This document shows positions 6,202 to 13,502 of a stretch of DNA of 13,502 nt, piece by piece. This stretch comes from an uncultured Actinomycetes bacterium. GTDB taxonomy: Bacteria > Actinomycetota > Acidimicrobiia > Acidimicrobiales > RAAP-2. Position numbers and translations under genes: made by a program. The stretch lies in contig CAIKFN010000187.1 of NCBI GenBank assembly GCA_903826715.1, forward strand, positions 1 to 13,502, written 5' to 3'. The number at the start of each line of letters is the position of its first letter. Position 1 is the first letter of the stretch. The notes beneath the pieces are model-generated. The model was not told where the DNA came from and made no database searches. It saw nothing but the letters and a program-made list of their open reading frames with translations.

Positions 6202-7573
6202 CTTGTTGTTGGATTTCATCTCTGAGTTGCAACGCTCTTTCTCGAAGTACTCCCTCGAGGTCAATCCCCGACCACTGCGCGCAAGTCGCAATGGCACTCA
6301 GGGCATCACCCCATGCGCGTTCAGTATCTGACGTTGACTGAGAATCACTTACGGAAGTCGAATCAAAATTAAGCATTTGTAAAGCCGCAACCGCTTCGTC
6401 ACGGGCACTTGAGCCCGTCGAAGAAGCCAGATCTAGCTGCTGAGCTTTTCTTAGAAGCTTTGCGTACAGCGTAAGTGCTGGGAGTTGCCACGCAATGCCG
6501 TCAGTGACACTCTCGCGTCCTTTTTCTTTCTTCTTTAAATCTTCCCAGCGCGATGCAACGTCATCAGAGCCGCTCACCTTCACATCTCCAAAAACATGAG
6601 GATGGCGGCCAGTAAGTTTGTCGCGAACGCCATCAGCAATAGTCGCAAAATTGAAACGCCCTTCTTCATTGCCTAGTTCGGCATGAAATACGATTTGAAA
6701 TAGCAAATCGCCTAGTTCTTCTTCCACGTGAGCAACGGCCAAAGCTTCATCTGCGCCCTCTGCTTCAACGCGAACAAATGTTTCGAGTGCGTCAAGTGTC
6801 TCGTATGCCTCTTCGAGCAGATGACGCGTTAGCGAAGCGTGGGTTTGCTCCTGGTCCCATGGGCACTCTGCTCGTAAGCGCCTCATGAAATCAACAAGAT
6901 CGTCTATTGATTCACCAGCGGTTCTAAGTCCCTCGACCCACAGTGATGTCAGATGATCGGCACTCGAAAAACTCACTAACTCTGAAGCACGTAATTCTTT
7001 AATGACCTCGTCACCGAGACCAACGTGATGGAGCACTGTGACGATTGTGTCCTTAGGCAGTCGGTCCGCCACACTCGCCAGAATCTCAGGTGCGTATGTT
7101 TGCAGAATTAACAGAGGTCCTGGCCCACGAAATGGCTCCACCGAGCCCAGGGCATCCACAATTCGAAGCCCCAAGGTCATCGGATCTTTACCTAAGCGAG
7201 CACAGGCAACATCAATAACTGAAATTGCAGGTTCGGTGAGTACTTCAATGTCGCCTCGAAGGCGAAGCAACTCGACTGTGCGCTCAGCCACCATTGGCGA
7301 GCCTGGAACTGCATACACAACTTCATGATTTGGAGAAGTAGTAGCCAGAAGCACCAAGTCATCAACTATTCGAGGATAGAGAACTTCAAATGAATCAGCT
7401 GATTCATAGAAATCGTCGTAACTGGTCACACCAGCGAACGCATCGGCTGCTGGGTGTACGCGAGTGCGCAGTCTTGCTACCGGTGAGGAGTTAAGGAGTT
7501 CAGTTGTGCGAGTAGTTACGTGTTGCGCATTGCTTGGACCAAGTCCAACAACTCGTACAACGGGTTTACTCAC
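6182..7573 (-). CDS. mazG: YabN-type fusion: tetrapyrrole-methylase-like domain plus MazG nucleotide pyrophosphohydrolase
   Basis: Two-domain protein of 463 residues. The N-terminal part (1 to about 210) looks like a SAM-dependent tetrapyrrole (corrin/porphyrin) methylase: VRVVGLGPSNAQHVTTRT at 6-23 and VVYAVPGSPMVAERTVELL at 85-103. The MazG domain follows from about 228: MRRLRAECPWDQEQTH, the metal-binding EEAYE (254-258) and EELGD (285-289), then GRHPHVFGD. MazG hydrolyses NTPs to NMPs and pyrophosphate, guarding against aberrant nucleotides. The C-terminal tail (about 418-455, ending GIDLEGVLRERALQLRDEI) resembles the second MazG repeat but its acidic motif is reduced to ERAWGD, so only the first repeat probably binds metal fully. 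This architecture is known from Bacillus YabN; the methylase substrate is unknown. The GTG start overlaps the stop of the SurA-like gene by 4 bases (GTGA), indicating coupling. Confidence 0.92.
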   Translation of the reverse strand: MSKPVVRVVGLGPSNAQHVTTRTTELLNSSPVARLRTRVHPAADAFAGVTSYDDFYESADSFEVLYPRIVDDLVLLATTSPNHEVVYAVPGSPMVAERTVELLRLRGDIEVLTEPAISVIDVACARLGKDPMTLGLRIVDALGSVEPFRGPGPLLILQTYAPEILASVADRLPKDTIVTVLHHVGLGDEVIKELRASELVSFSSADHLTSLWVEGLRTAGESIDDLVDFMRRLRAECPWDQEQTHASLTRHLLEEAYETLDALETFVRVEAEGADEALAVAHVEEELGDLLFQIVFHAELGNEEGRFNFATIADGVRDKLTGRHPHVFGDVKVSGSDDVASRWEDLKKKEKGRESVTDGIAWQLPALTLYAKLLRKAQQLDLASSTGSSARDEAVAALQMLNFDSTSVSDSQSTSDTERAWGDALSAIATCAQWSGIDLEGVLRERALQLRDEIQQQESSKTK

Positions 7574-8658
7574 TGATACTTCGTGGAGTTAGCTGCCGTA
7601 AGTATTGATGGAGAAGTAACTGTTCCAGATGCCGGAAGCGCGGGAGCAAAAATTCCTGGCCCAGTTGTTTTGCTTAGTCCCCATCTTCCAAATGCAGGGT
7701 CCACCGTTATAGCTGCAGCGTAAAGAATGTTCGACTTAATAGTTGATGCTGACGAAGCATTCAGGTGCTGAACATCACTGACTACCGCACCCGCAGCTTG
7801 AGTGAATGGTGTCGTTGTTCGTTTCGTTGCGGCGACAAACAATGCGAACGTTTGTCCGCTATACGTCACTGATTGTGGTGTTGAGTACTTGTTAAGTGCC
7901 AAACCAACTGTGTCGGAACGCACTGCTGCATAACTCGAATTTGTCGGTCCGTAGCAACCGTAGGAACCACCACTGACAGCTGACTTGTCAACTGAATACT
8001 TCTTTGCAAGTTGGGCGACTGTTGCCCCACTCGACTCGTCAGCGCTAAATGCAGCAACTTGTGCGGGAGAAACAACTGCGACACTTACACAAATTGTGTC
8101 GTATGAAGAAATGTGTTGCTCGTAATAGGTCTGGATGTTTGGCGCAGTAATTGCAATAGTGGTATTCAACTTGCCCAGTAAATACATCGACGCAGCTTGG
8201 TCTTCAATTTCCGCTTTTCGCATCTCTGAGGGCATTGCAGCGATGGCATCAGCTGAAGCACCTGGGCATGACAACGAATTTGTCTGAGCTGCTTGAGTTA
8301 ATTCACCTTCAAGCGACGACGTTGCCAATGCGATTTCTTTTGCTGAGGAAAAATTCACATGAAAGTGAGATGTCACGTATTGATCTATTGCGATGCCCTC
8401 AACTCGTAAATTTGCCCACGCACCAGCTGCAGTACCTGTAATCGTCGCGTCACCAGATCCAGGTGAAAAATTCTGCACAGCTAGTGCCGACAAGTAGCAC
8501 TGTAAGTTTGGACTCTGAGTAATCGCAGTTAGCTCAGCACGGAATTCTTTGGATGAGAGCTTGGTCCCATTCGCTGAAATCCCAGAGGAAAGATTGCTAA
8601 AGCCGAAAAGGCCCGCTCCAAGGAGGGCCACGACAAAGATCAGAGTTATTCGACGCAC
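7570..8658 (-). CDS. exported SurA N-terminal/parvulin-like protein
   Basis: Predicted exported protein of 362 residues resembling SurA/PrsA-type folding factors encoded beside mfd in actinobacteria. Residues 1-25 form a signal peptide or membrane anchor (MRRITLIFVVALLGAGLFGF); there is no lipobox cysteine, so it is not an obvious lipoprotein. A helical SurA-N-like region spans about 30-175. A parvulin-like segment covers about 176-282, including TVAQLAKKYSVD (213-224), GGSYGCYGP (230-238) and the strand TFALFVAATKR (270-280). A C-terminal VDPAFGRWG (319-327) is typical of this actinobacterial family. Four cysteines (54, 131, 190, 235) could form disulfides outside the cell. Whether isomerase activity remains is doubtful, as catalytic residues are not evident. 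The GTG start at 8658 lies 16 bases after mfd, with only a weak ribosome binding site. Chaperone function is inferred. Confidence 0.78.
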   Translation of the reverse strand: MRRITLIFVVALLGAGLFGFSNLSSGISANGTKLSSKEFRAELTAITQSPNLQCYLSALAVQNFSPGSGDATITGTAAGAWANLRVEGIAIDQYVTSHFHVNFSSAKEIALATSSLEGELTQAAQTNSLSCPGASADAIAAMPSEMRKAEIEDQAASMYLLGKLNTTIAITAPNIQTYYEQHISSYDTICVSVAVVSPAQVAAFSADESSGATVAQLAKKYSVDKSAVSGGSYGCYGPTNSSYAAVRSDTVGLALNKYSTPQSVTYSGQTFALFVAATKRTTTPFTQAAGAVVSDVQHLNASSASTIKSNILYAAAITVDPAFGRWGLSKTTGPGIFAPALPASGTVTSPSILTAANSTKYQ

Positions 8659-8674
8659 AGAGCCATGCTACCGA

Positions 8675-11600
8675 TTAGTTGACGCTAGAAACCTCAGTTG
8701 CCTCTTGAAGCAACTGCAGAATGTCTGCTGGTGATGACCCATTTGTGGCAACTTCTAAGCGAAGTTCCTTGGAATCTTCTGAGTACGCATTGGAGCCGTA
8801 CTTACGTCGAAATCGCATCTGTTGACTGAGCGTCAGCAGAAGTGGTGTGACCTTTATGACTGGCTTTGAGCGAACGCCAACTTTTGCGGGGAGCACTGTC
8901 ACATTTGTTATTCCTTGGGAGATGCACAGCAATCGAAGTTCAGTGAGCTCTAGTAGGCCAATTGCTGGATTCGGAAGTGCCCCGTAGCGATCGGTCCATT
9001 CATCTCGAAGATCACTGAGTTCTTCAGACGTAGTGATCGTTGCCAGGCGACGGTACGCCTCAAGGCGAGCGTCGTCTGCTTCGACATATTCCTTAGGCAG
9101 ATGTGCTTCACCGGGAACGTCCAAGTTGATTGGCACAACATCAGCGACAGTGAACCCTTTAGCGTCGGCCACAGCTTCTGCAACTAGCTGCACGTAGAGG
9201 TCGTAACCCACTGCAGCGACCGGTCCGGACTGGTCGTGACCAAGTAAGTTTCCGGCTCCTCTGATTTCTAGGTCGCGCATTGCAATTTTGAAACCACTTC
9301 CGAGTGCGGTGTTGTCGCCAATGGTACGAAGTCTCTCGTATGCAGTTTCAGAGATCACCTGGTCCGCCGGGTGAAATAAGTACGCGTATGCACGCTGTCC
9401 GCTTCTTCCCACTCGCCCACGCAACTGGTGCATTTGTCCGAGCCCGAGCCGCTCTGCACGATCAACAATCAATGTATTGACCGAAGGTAAGTCAATGCCA
9501 GATTCGACAATAGTGGTGCACACCAAGACATCGAATCTGCGTTCCCAAAAATCAACCATCACGCGTTCGAGCGTGCCTTCATCCATCTGACCATGCGCAA
9601 TGGCGATTCGAGCATCAGGCACTAGTTGGCCAATGCGTCTTGCTACTTGATCAATATCTGAGACACGATTATGGACAAAGAAAACCTGACCTTCACGAAG
9701 TAATTCTCTGCGAATAGCTTCAACCACCGCTGGCTCAGAATATTCACCTACGTGCGTAAGGATTGGCCGACGATCAGCTGGTGGCGTTGTCACCATAGAA
9801 AGGTCGCGAATTCCCGCGAATGCCATCTCCAGTGTCCGAGGAATTGGACTGGCACTAAGTGTCAACACGTCAACGTTCACTGACCGAGTTTTTATTGCTT
9901 CTTTGTGGGTAACACCAAAGCGCTGCTCTTCATCTACAACCAGTAACCCGAGATCTTTGAACTGAACGTTTTCAGACAGCAGGCGATGCGTTCCAATTAC
10001 AACGTCAATGGTTCCTTCTTTAAGGCCCTGAGTAGTTGCTTTCATTTCCGCATCATCAACAAAACGACTCATGAGCGCAACTTTGACGGGGAACCCAGCG
10101 AAGCGGTCCACCATTGTTGCAAAATGCTGACTAGCTAACAGAGTTGTAGGCACCAACACTGCTGCCTGCTTATTGTCCTGAACTGCTTTAAATACAGCTC
10201 TAATTGCAATCTCTGTTTTTCCGAATCCGACGTCCGCACAAACCAGTCGGTCCATGGGACGAAGCATTTCCATGTCAGCTTTCACATCACTAATGGCCTG
10301 TGCTTGATCTGCAGTGAGCGTGTAGGGAAATAACTCTTCCATCTCTCGTTGCCACGTAGTGTCCGCACTAAAGGCGTGGCCCACAGCAATGTTTCGCTGG
10401 CGATACAAATCAACAAGTTCTTGAGCAACCAAGAATGCAGCAGCTCGAGCTTTGGCGCGAGTTTTTTGCCACTCAGCACCCCCCATGCGCGAGAGCGCTG
10501 GCCCATCTCCTCCGGTGTAGGGAGTGAGCGCATCAATTTGTTCCGTTGGCCAGTAACTGCGACCATCTTTGAATTCCAAAATTAAATAATCTCGAACAAC
10601 ACCATTAATAGCTCTAGTCGTTGTGCCAGAAAATTTTGCTACACCGTGCTGGCGATGAACTACATAACTGCCAATGGCGAGGTCGTCGAAGAAACCATCA
10701 ACATTTCGTGCGCGGGTGCGAGCGGCCCGGTGTACCGAGCGTCGCCCAGTGAGGTCACTCTCACTCCAGACCACGATCTCAGGGTCATCAATGCTGAACC
10801 CTGCTGGAAGTGAGCTCATGAGAACTGTAATGCGAACATCTAAAACTTTTTCTGGATCAGTAGTGACTTCAATTCCTTCCCCACGAAGTTGATCAGCCAT
10901 ACGTTCAACCGCTGCAGGGTTCGACGTCAGAACTACACCGCGATGCTTTTGACTCCAATTTCTGACGTGACTCGCAATTCGTGACGCATCACCTTGCACT
11001 ACGGGAGGTGAAATAAGCCCCATAGAACTCTCACCAGATCCTCCAGCACTAAGAACGGTGTCCATGCGAGTGCTCAATGACTGCTCCCACGTGGCGTGCA
11101 GCAGTCCTATTTCGCCAGTCGCCTTCCACGTCTGAGCAACCGCATTAGCGAGTTCACGCTCCTCATCGAGAAGATCATTAAGCCTGCTCTCAACACGGGC
11201 AGGCTCCACAACAACGCACTGAAAGTCTTGTAATTCATCAAGAATTGTTTTTGGCGAATCAATGAACAGTGGCATCCAGCCTTCCATGCCATCAAAGAGC
11301 TGCCCAGTGGCGATTCGCTCAAACGTTTCACGCCCCCACGGTGCAGACTTAATAAATGATTCAGCACGCTGTCTAGTTTTTTCTGTGGGAACCCACTCAC
11401 GTGCGGGCGCGATGTAGGCATGATCAATGTCGTGTAGCGAGCGCTGATTTGCTATGTCAAACGTCGTTAGTCGCTCAATCTCGTCACCAAAAAAGTCGAG
11501 ACGAATCGGATCATTCCCCTGCGCCGGCCAAACGTCGACAATGCCACCTCGCACCGCAAACTCGGCACGGTGTTCCACCAAATTTTCACGCCGGTACCCC

Positions 11601-12073
11601 ATTGAAGGGAGCGCAGTAATGAAACTGTCACGCTCAAGTGATGCACCACGCACTACGTCAATAGGTGCAACAAGCTCTTCAGGTGGAAGAATTTGAGTGA
11701 CTGACCTCACCGATGCCACAAGAATCCGTGGTCGGTCGCTACTCATCAATCTCCAGCGAAGCAGTGACCGCATTGCCATGACCGAACTGTCGGGGCTGAC
11801 TCGCTCAAGAGGGTGCGTGTCCCATCCTGGCCATAAGGCAACGCAGTCATCATCATTGAGTAGTGCACCAAGCGCATCACGTAGGACGTCGGCTTCACTA
11901 GACGTTGCGGTAACGACAAGAGTGAGTTGATCTTGGTGTGCATAACTTGCTACCGCAAGTGGTGTTGCATAACTACTTGGAATAAATGAACCCGATGCGA
12001 CCGAGGCTCGAATCGAGGGTGCGACGTGCTCTAAGACACGCGCGAGTCCTGATGTATTAGCCACGAGCACCAT
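8675..12073 (-). CDS. mfd: transcription-repair coupling factor Mfd
   Basis: ATP-dependent DNA translocase that displaces stalled RNA polymerase and recruits the UvrA-UvrB excision machinery. Its 1132 residues agree with full-length Mfd. Domains in order: the UvrB-like UvrA-binding module (about 1-350, with VALWPGWDTHPLERVSPD and RGGIVDVWPAQGNDPIRLDFFG), a linker, the CarD-like RNA polymerase interaction domain starting at IGSYVVHRQHGVAKF (467) and ending near TPYTG, helicase lobe 1 with Walker A ADVGFGKTE (Lys619) and DEEQ box (714-717), LSASPIPRTLEMAF, lobe 2 with ESGIDLPSVNTLIVDRA and QLRGRVGRSGQRAYAYLF, and the C-terminal TRCF domain with YVEADDARLEAYRRL. All key motifs are intact. ATG 12073 overlaps the 3' end of pth by 17 bases; GTG codons at residues 2 and 4 are possible alternatives. 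The SurA-like gene follows after 16 bases. Confidence 0.97.
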   Translation of the reverse strand: MVLVANTSGLARVLEHVAPSIRASVASGSFIPSSYATPLAVASYAHQDQLTLVVTATSSEADVLRDALGALLNDDDCVALWPGWDTHPLERVSPDSSVMAMRSLLRWRLMSSDRPRILVASVRSVTQILPPEELVAPIDVVRGASLERDSFITALPSMGYRRENLVEHRAEFAVRGGIVDVWPAQGNDPIRLDFFGDEIERLTTFDIANQRSLHDIDHAYIAPAREWVPTEKTRQRAESFIKSAPWGRETFERIATGQLFDGMEGWMPLFIDSPKTILDELQDFQCVVVEPARVESRLNDLLDEERELANAVAQTWKATGEIGLLHATWEQSLSTRMDTVLSAGGSGESSMGLISPPVVQGDASRIASHVRNWSQKHRGVVLTSNPAAVERMADQLRGEGIEVTTDPEKVLDVRITVLMSSLPAGFSIDDPEIVVWSESDLTGRRSVHRAARTRARNVDGFFDDLAIGSYVVHRQHGVAKFSGTTTRAINGVVRDYLILEFKDGRSYWPTEQIDALTPYTGGDGPALSRMGGAEWQKTRAKARAAAFLVAQELVDLYRQRNIAVGHAFSADTTWQREMEELFPYTLTADQAQAISDVKADMEMLRPMDRLVCADVGFGKTEIAIRAVFKAVQDNKQAAVLVPTTLLASQHFATMVDRFAGFPVKVALMSRFVDDAEMKATTQGLKEGTIDVVIGTHRLLSENVQFKDLGLLVVDEEQRFGVTHKEAIKTRSVNVDVLTLSASPIPRTLEMAFAGIRDLSMVTTPPADRRPILTHVGEYSEPAVVEAIRRELLREGQVFFVHNRVSDIDQVARRIGQLVPDARIAIAHGQMDEGTLERVMVDFWERRFDVLVCTTIVESGIDLPSVNTLIVDRAERLGLGQMHQLRGRVGRSGQRAYAYLFHPADQVISETAYERLRTIGDNTALGSGFKIAMRDLEIRGAGNLLGHDQSGPVAAVGYDLYVQLVAEAVADAKGFTVADVVPINLDVPGEAHLPKEYVEADDARLEAYRRLATITTSEELSDLRDEWTDRYGALPNPAIGLLELTELRLLCISQGITNVTVLPAKVGVRSKPVIKVTPLLLTLSQQMRFRRKYGSNAYSEDSKELRLEVATNGSSPADILQLLQEATEVSSVN

Positions 12074-12680
12074 TCACTCGAGCTTGTGCGTCTACAAAGT
12101 CATAGTCAAGGAGCATCTCAATGGCGTCAGCGGCTGCAGTAACGTCACGAAGCAATGCTTCTTTTCGCGCGCCAGTTAGCTTGCGAAGTACGTGATCAGC
12201 GCCCTGCTCTTTAGTGATTGGTTTTCCAATACCAATACGAAGTCGCCCGAAATCTTGTGTTCCGAGGGCGCTCGTAATTGAACGGAGTCCGTTGTGCCCC
12301 GCGAGGCCACCACCTTGCTTGAACTGCAGGCGCCCTGGCTCGAGGTCTAGCTCATCATGAGCAATAACGAGGTGCTCGAGGTCAGGCAATGATGTTCGTT
12401 TTAGAAGCGGTGGAAGTGCTGCACCTGATTCATTCATGTAAGTGGTTGGTACCGCAAGCGTTACGACACCGCGTGGAGTCGTGATTGCAGCAGTCATCGC
12501 ACGCTGGCGACGTTCAAGTGTTAATTTGACTCCGCGACGTTCGCACACGAGACGAACAGCATCGCCTCCTACGTTATGACGTGTTCCTTCGTATTCAGTT
12601 CCTGGATTGGCGAGACCGACAATAAGCAGTGACGATGCACTTCCTCTTCGTTCTTCATCCTTAGAGCGCCGAAGCGCCAC
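12057..12680 (-). CDS. pth: peptidyl-tRNA hydrolase
   Basis: Cytoplasmic esterase that releases tRNA from prematurely dropped peptidyl-tRNA so it can be recharged. The 207 residues include an N-terminal extension of about 17 charged residues before the usual beginning SLLIVGLANPG. Active-site residues of the family are all visible: Asn25 (ANPG), catalytic His35 (TRHNVGG), Asn83 (TYMNESG), Asp109 (IAHDELDLEPG) and Asn130 (GHNGLRS), plus DFGRLRIGIGKP at 143-154. The common GLGNPG is GLANPG here. The GTG at 12680 begins 6 bases after the rplY stop and lacks a clear Shine-Dalgarno sequence, so translation probably depends on ribosomes finishing rplY. The rplY-pth pairing is widely conserved. The 3' end overlaps mfd by 17 bases. 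Confidence 0.96.
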   Translation of the reverse strand: MALRRSKDEERRGSASSLLIVGLANPGTEYEGTRHNVGGDAVRLVCERRGVKLTLERRQRAMTAAITTPRGVVTLAVPTTYMNESGAALPPLLKRTSLPDLEHLVIAHDELDLEPGRLQFKQGGGLAGHNGLRSITSALGTQDFGRLRIGIGKPITKEQGADHVLRKLTGARKEALLRDVTAAADAIEMLLDYDFVDAQARVNGARG

Positions 12681-12686
12681 GGCGAA

Positions 12687-13325
12687 CTACGCCGAAGGGG
12701 TAGCTGCTGGAGCAGCGGCAGCATCTGGTGCTGCAGCGGCTGCGTCTTGGCCACCACCAACGAGTGCAACACGTCCTTGACGAGTTGAGACAACAGCTGC
12801 GTTCTTGTCGCCAGCTGCTTCAACGCCCGCGGGAAGAACAAGGTCTCCAACGTGAAGGGTCGCTCCTGGTGTCAAGTGAGAAATGTCAGCGTCAACGTGA
12901 GTTGGAACATCTGCAGGACGAGCCTTAAGTTCAACACTGAACAACTGCTGGTCAATTTCCCAGTCAGCGTGACGAACTTCTACGGCGTCACCAATCATGT
13001 GAACTGGAACAGTCGCAATAACTGGCTTGTTAGGGTCAACAACCTGGAAGTCAATGTGCGCAACAGTGCCACGAACCTTGTGACGTTGTAGTTCACGTGC
13101 AAGCACGGTGTAACTCTTACCATCAGCGGTCAGAGTAATCAGTGAGTTAAGTCCCTGGTCACCAGAGACTGATGTTCGAAACTCTTTTGCGTCTACAGAG
13201 ACTACGAGTGGAGCTACACCTTCACCGTAGACAACGCCAGGAATTGATCCAGCTGCGCGTAGGCGGCGTGAGTTACGTGAACCCTTGTCTCGTGTGGTCA
13301 GCGCGTTCAACGTTGCTTGTGTCAT
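12687..13325 (-). CDS. rplY: 50S ribosomal protein L25 (general stress protein Ctc type)
   Basis: Ribosomal protein that binds 5S rRNA in the large subunit. From ATG 13325 it has 212 residues and the two-domain Ctc/TL5 form: an N-terminal 5S-binding domain (about 1-92, with SRRLRAAGSIPGVVYGEG, QGLNSLITL and VLARELQRHKVRGTVAHIDF) and a C-terminal beta domain (about 93-185, with VPVHMIGDAVEV, DVPTHVDADISHLTPGATLHVGDL split across it, and LPAGVEA). A low-complexity Ala/Pro tail ends the protein (QDAAAAAPDAAAAPAATPSA), a common feature of actinobacterial L25. The start is fixed by a perfect GAGGAG 5 bases upstream; a longer reading from GTG 13373 would translate the hairpin leader and has no ribosome binding site. 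It leads directly into pth after 6 bases. Confidence 0.96.
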   Translation of the reverse strand: MTQATLNALTTRDKGSRNSRRLRAAGSIPGVVYGEGVAPLVVSVDAKEFRTSVSGDQGLNSLITLTADGKSYTVLARELQRHKVRGTVAHIDFQVVDPNKPVIATVPVHMIGDAVEVRHADWEIDQQLFSVELKARPADVPTHVDADISHLTPGATLHVGDLVLPAGVEAAGDKNAAVVSTRQGRVALVGGGQDAAAAAPDAAAAPAATPSA

Positions 13326-13330
13326 GAAAA

Positions 13331-13336
13331 CTCCTC
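13331..13336 (-). promoter_or_regulatory. ribosome binding site of rplY
   Basis: GAGGAG on the minus strand lies 5 bases before ATG 13325. It is the strongest Shine-Dalgarno sequence in the window and rules out the longer start at 13373. Confidence 0.85.
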
Positions 13337-13344
13337 TTACGAAT

Positions 13345-13374
13345 GGTTTGCCGCCCAAAAGTGGGCTGGGCACC
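13345..13374 (-). promoter_or_regulatory. bulged hairpin in the rplY leader
   Basis: In the RNA of the minus strand, GCCCA (13362-13366) pairs with TGGGC (13353-13357) around a CTTT loop. The stem continues, after a 2-nt CA bulge on one side, with TGCC/GGCA, and then GG/CC across an AA bulge. This gives about 11 base pairs. No U-run follows, so it is not a standard terminator. It ends 8 bases before the GAGGAG ribosome binding site. It may be an attenuator, a processing site or a protein-binding leader element; the function is inferred only from position. Confidence 0.45.
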
Positions 13375-13386
13375 GGGAAATAAGTC

Positions 13387-13418
13387 TAGCCGGTAGGCCA
13401 GATAGGCGTTTTTGGCTA
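13387..13418 (-). other. nested inverted repeat at the prs 3' end
   Basis: TAGCC and GGCTA (13414-13418 and 13387-13391) form a 5-bp outer pairing that includes the prs stop codon. Between them GCC (13405-13407) and GGC (13397-13399) form a small inner pair. A modest T-rich stretch (CTTATTT) follows on the minus strand. It could be a weak terminator after prs, but the stem is short and the T-run broken. Confidence 0.25.
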
Positions 13419-13502
13419 CAGGAGGTTCTCGCCACCGAAGATGTCAGAAACTGAAGCATCCTCGAAAATGGCGGAAATTGCGTTGGCAATGATGGATGAG
13501 AC
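13416..13502 (-). CDS. prs: ribose-phosphate pyrophosphokinase, C-terminal end (partial)
   Basis: The last 28 codons of a gene that enters from the right edge are readable on the minus strand, ending in TAG at 13416-13418. The peptide begins VSSIIANAI and ends SAIFEDASVSDIFGGENLL, which resembles the C-terminus of ribose-phosphate pyrophosphokinases (actinobacterial enzymes end in FEDGSV, a few residues and a short tail). The enzyme makes PRPP from ribose 5-phosphate and ATP for nucleotide, histidine and tryptophan synthesis. The neighbourhood supports the call, since prs commonly precedes rplY-pth in actinobacteria. The tail GGENLL is a little longer than usual. Only the end is visible, so no catalytic motif can be checked. 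Confidence 0.8.
   Translation of the reverse strand, partial: VSSIIANAISAIFEDASVSDIFGGENLL

Noticed and set aside
12569..12928. Overlapping open frames on both strands at the rplY 3' end (12569-12850 minus, 12728-12928 plus)
   Set aside because: They are out-of-frame readings of the Ala/Pro-rich L25 tail and the pth start; low complexity, no recognisable protein.
13326..13373. Longer L25 reading frame starting at GTG 13373
   Set aside because: The extra 16 residues do not resemble the L25 N-terminus, the stretch encodes the leader hairpin, and GAGGAG sits correctly before ATG 13325.
1..13502. Mobile element, CRISPR array, toxin-antitoxin, phage or defence genes
   Set aside because: Every sizeable frame on the coding strands is explained by a housekeeping or envelope gene, and no regularly spaced repeats, transposase or integrase motifs were seen. 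No novel multi-gene system can be supported here.

Overview
This window is ordinary, densely packed chromosomal DNA of an actinobacterium. The main evidence is gene order: prs (3' end), rplY, pth, mfd, a SurA-like exported protein, mazG, eno, an FtsB/DivIC-like gene, a DUF501 gene and a ppx gene lie head to tail on the minus strand. That set and order is characteristic of Actinomycetota; in Mycobacterium tuberculosis the equivalents lie between about Rv1014c and Rv1026. The base composition is moderate, clearly lower in G+C than Streptomyces or Mycobacterium, and intergenic gaps are mostly tens of bases or absent. Both traits would fit a small-genome planktonic actinobacterium, but the exact lineage is inference.

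Layout. Positions 53-125 (minus) hold a tRNA gene with a UAA (leucine) anticodon and an unexpectedly short variable region, with a plausible promoter upstream. Positions 216-2323 (plus) hold two cell-envelope genes: a secreted coiled-coil NlpC/P60 peptidase and a family-2 glycosyltransferase of the dolichyl-phosphate glucosyltransferase type. From 2320 to the right edge everything is on the minus strand. Read in transcription order (right to left) it runs: end of ribose-phosphate pyrophosphokinase, L25, peptidyl-tRNA hydrolase, Mfd, SurA-like protein, YabN-type methylase-MazG fusion, enolase, FtsB-like protein, DUF501 protein, Ppx/GppA phosphatase, RimJ-type acetyltransferase.

How the genes work together. 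The right half covers translation upkeep (L25, Pth), transcription-coupled repair (Mfd), nucleotide supply and clean-up (Prs, MazG), export folding (SurA-like), glycolysis (enolase), division (FtsB-like) and polyphosphate/(p)ppGpp metabolism (Ppx). Several junctions overlap by 4, 8 or 17 bases, so much of this block is probably co-transcribed and partly translationally coupled. The clearest break is before eno, where a 43-base gap carries a good ribosome binding site, a possible -10 element and two dyads sharing GTCT/AGAC half-sites. A second break lies before rplY, where a bulged hairpin sits in the leader.

I found no mobile element, CRISPR array, toxin-antitoxin, defence system or prophage signal. 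The observations most worth checking are the class-I-shaped tRNA-Leu(UAA), the paired dyads upstream of eno, the hairpin in the rplY leader and the methylase-MazG fusion.
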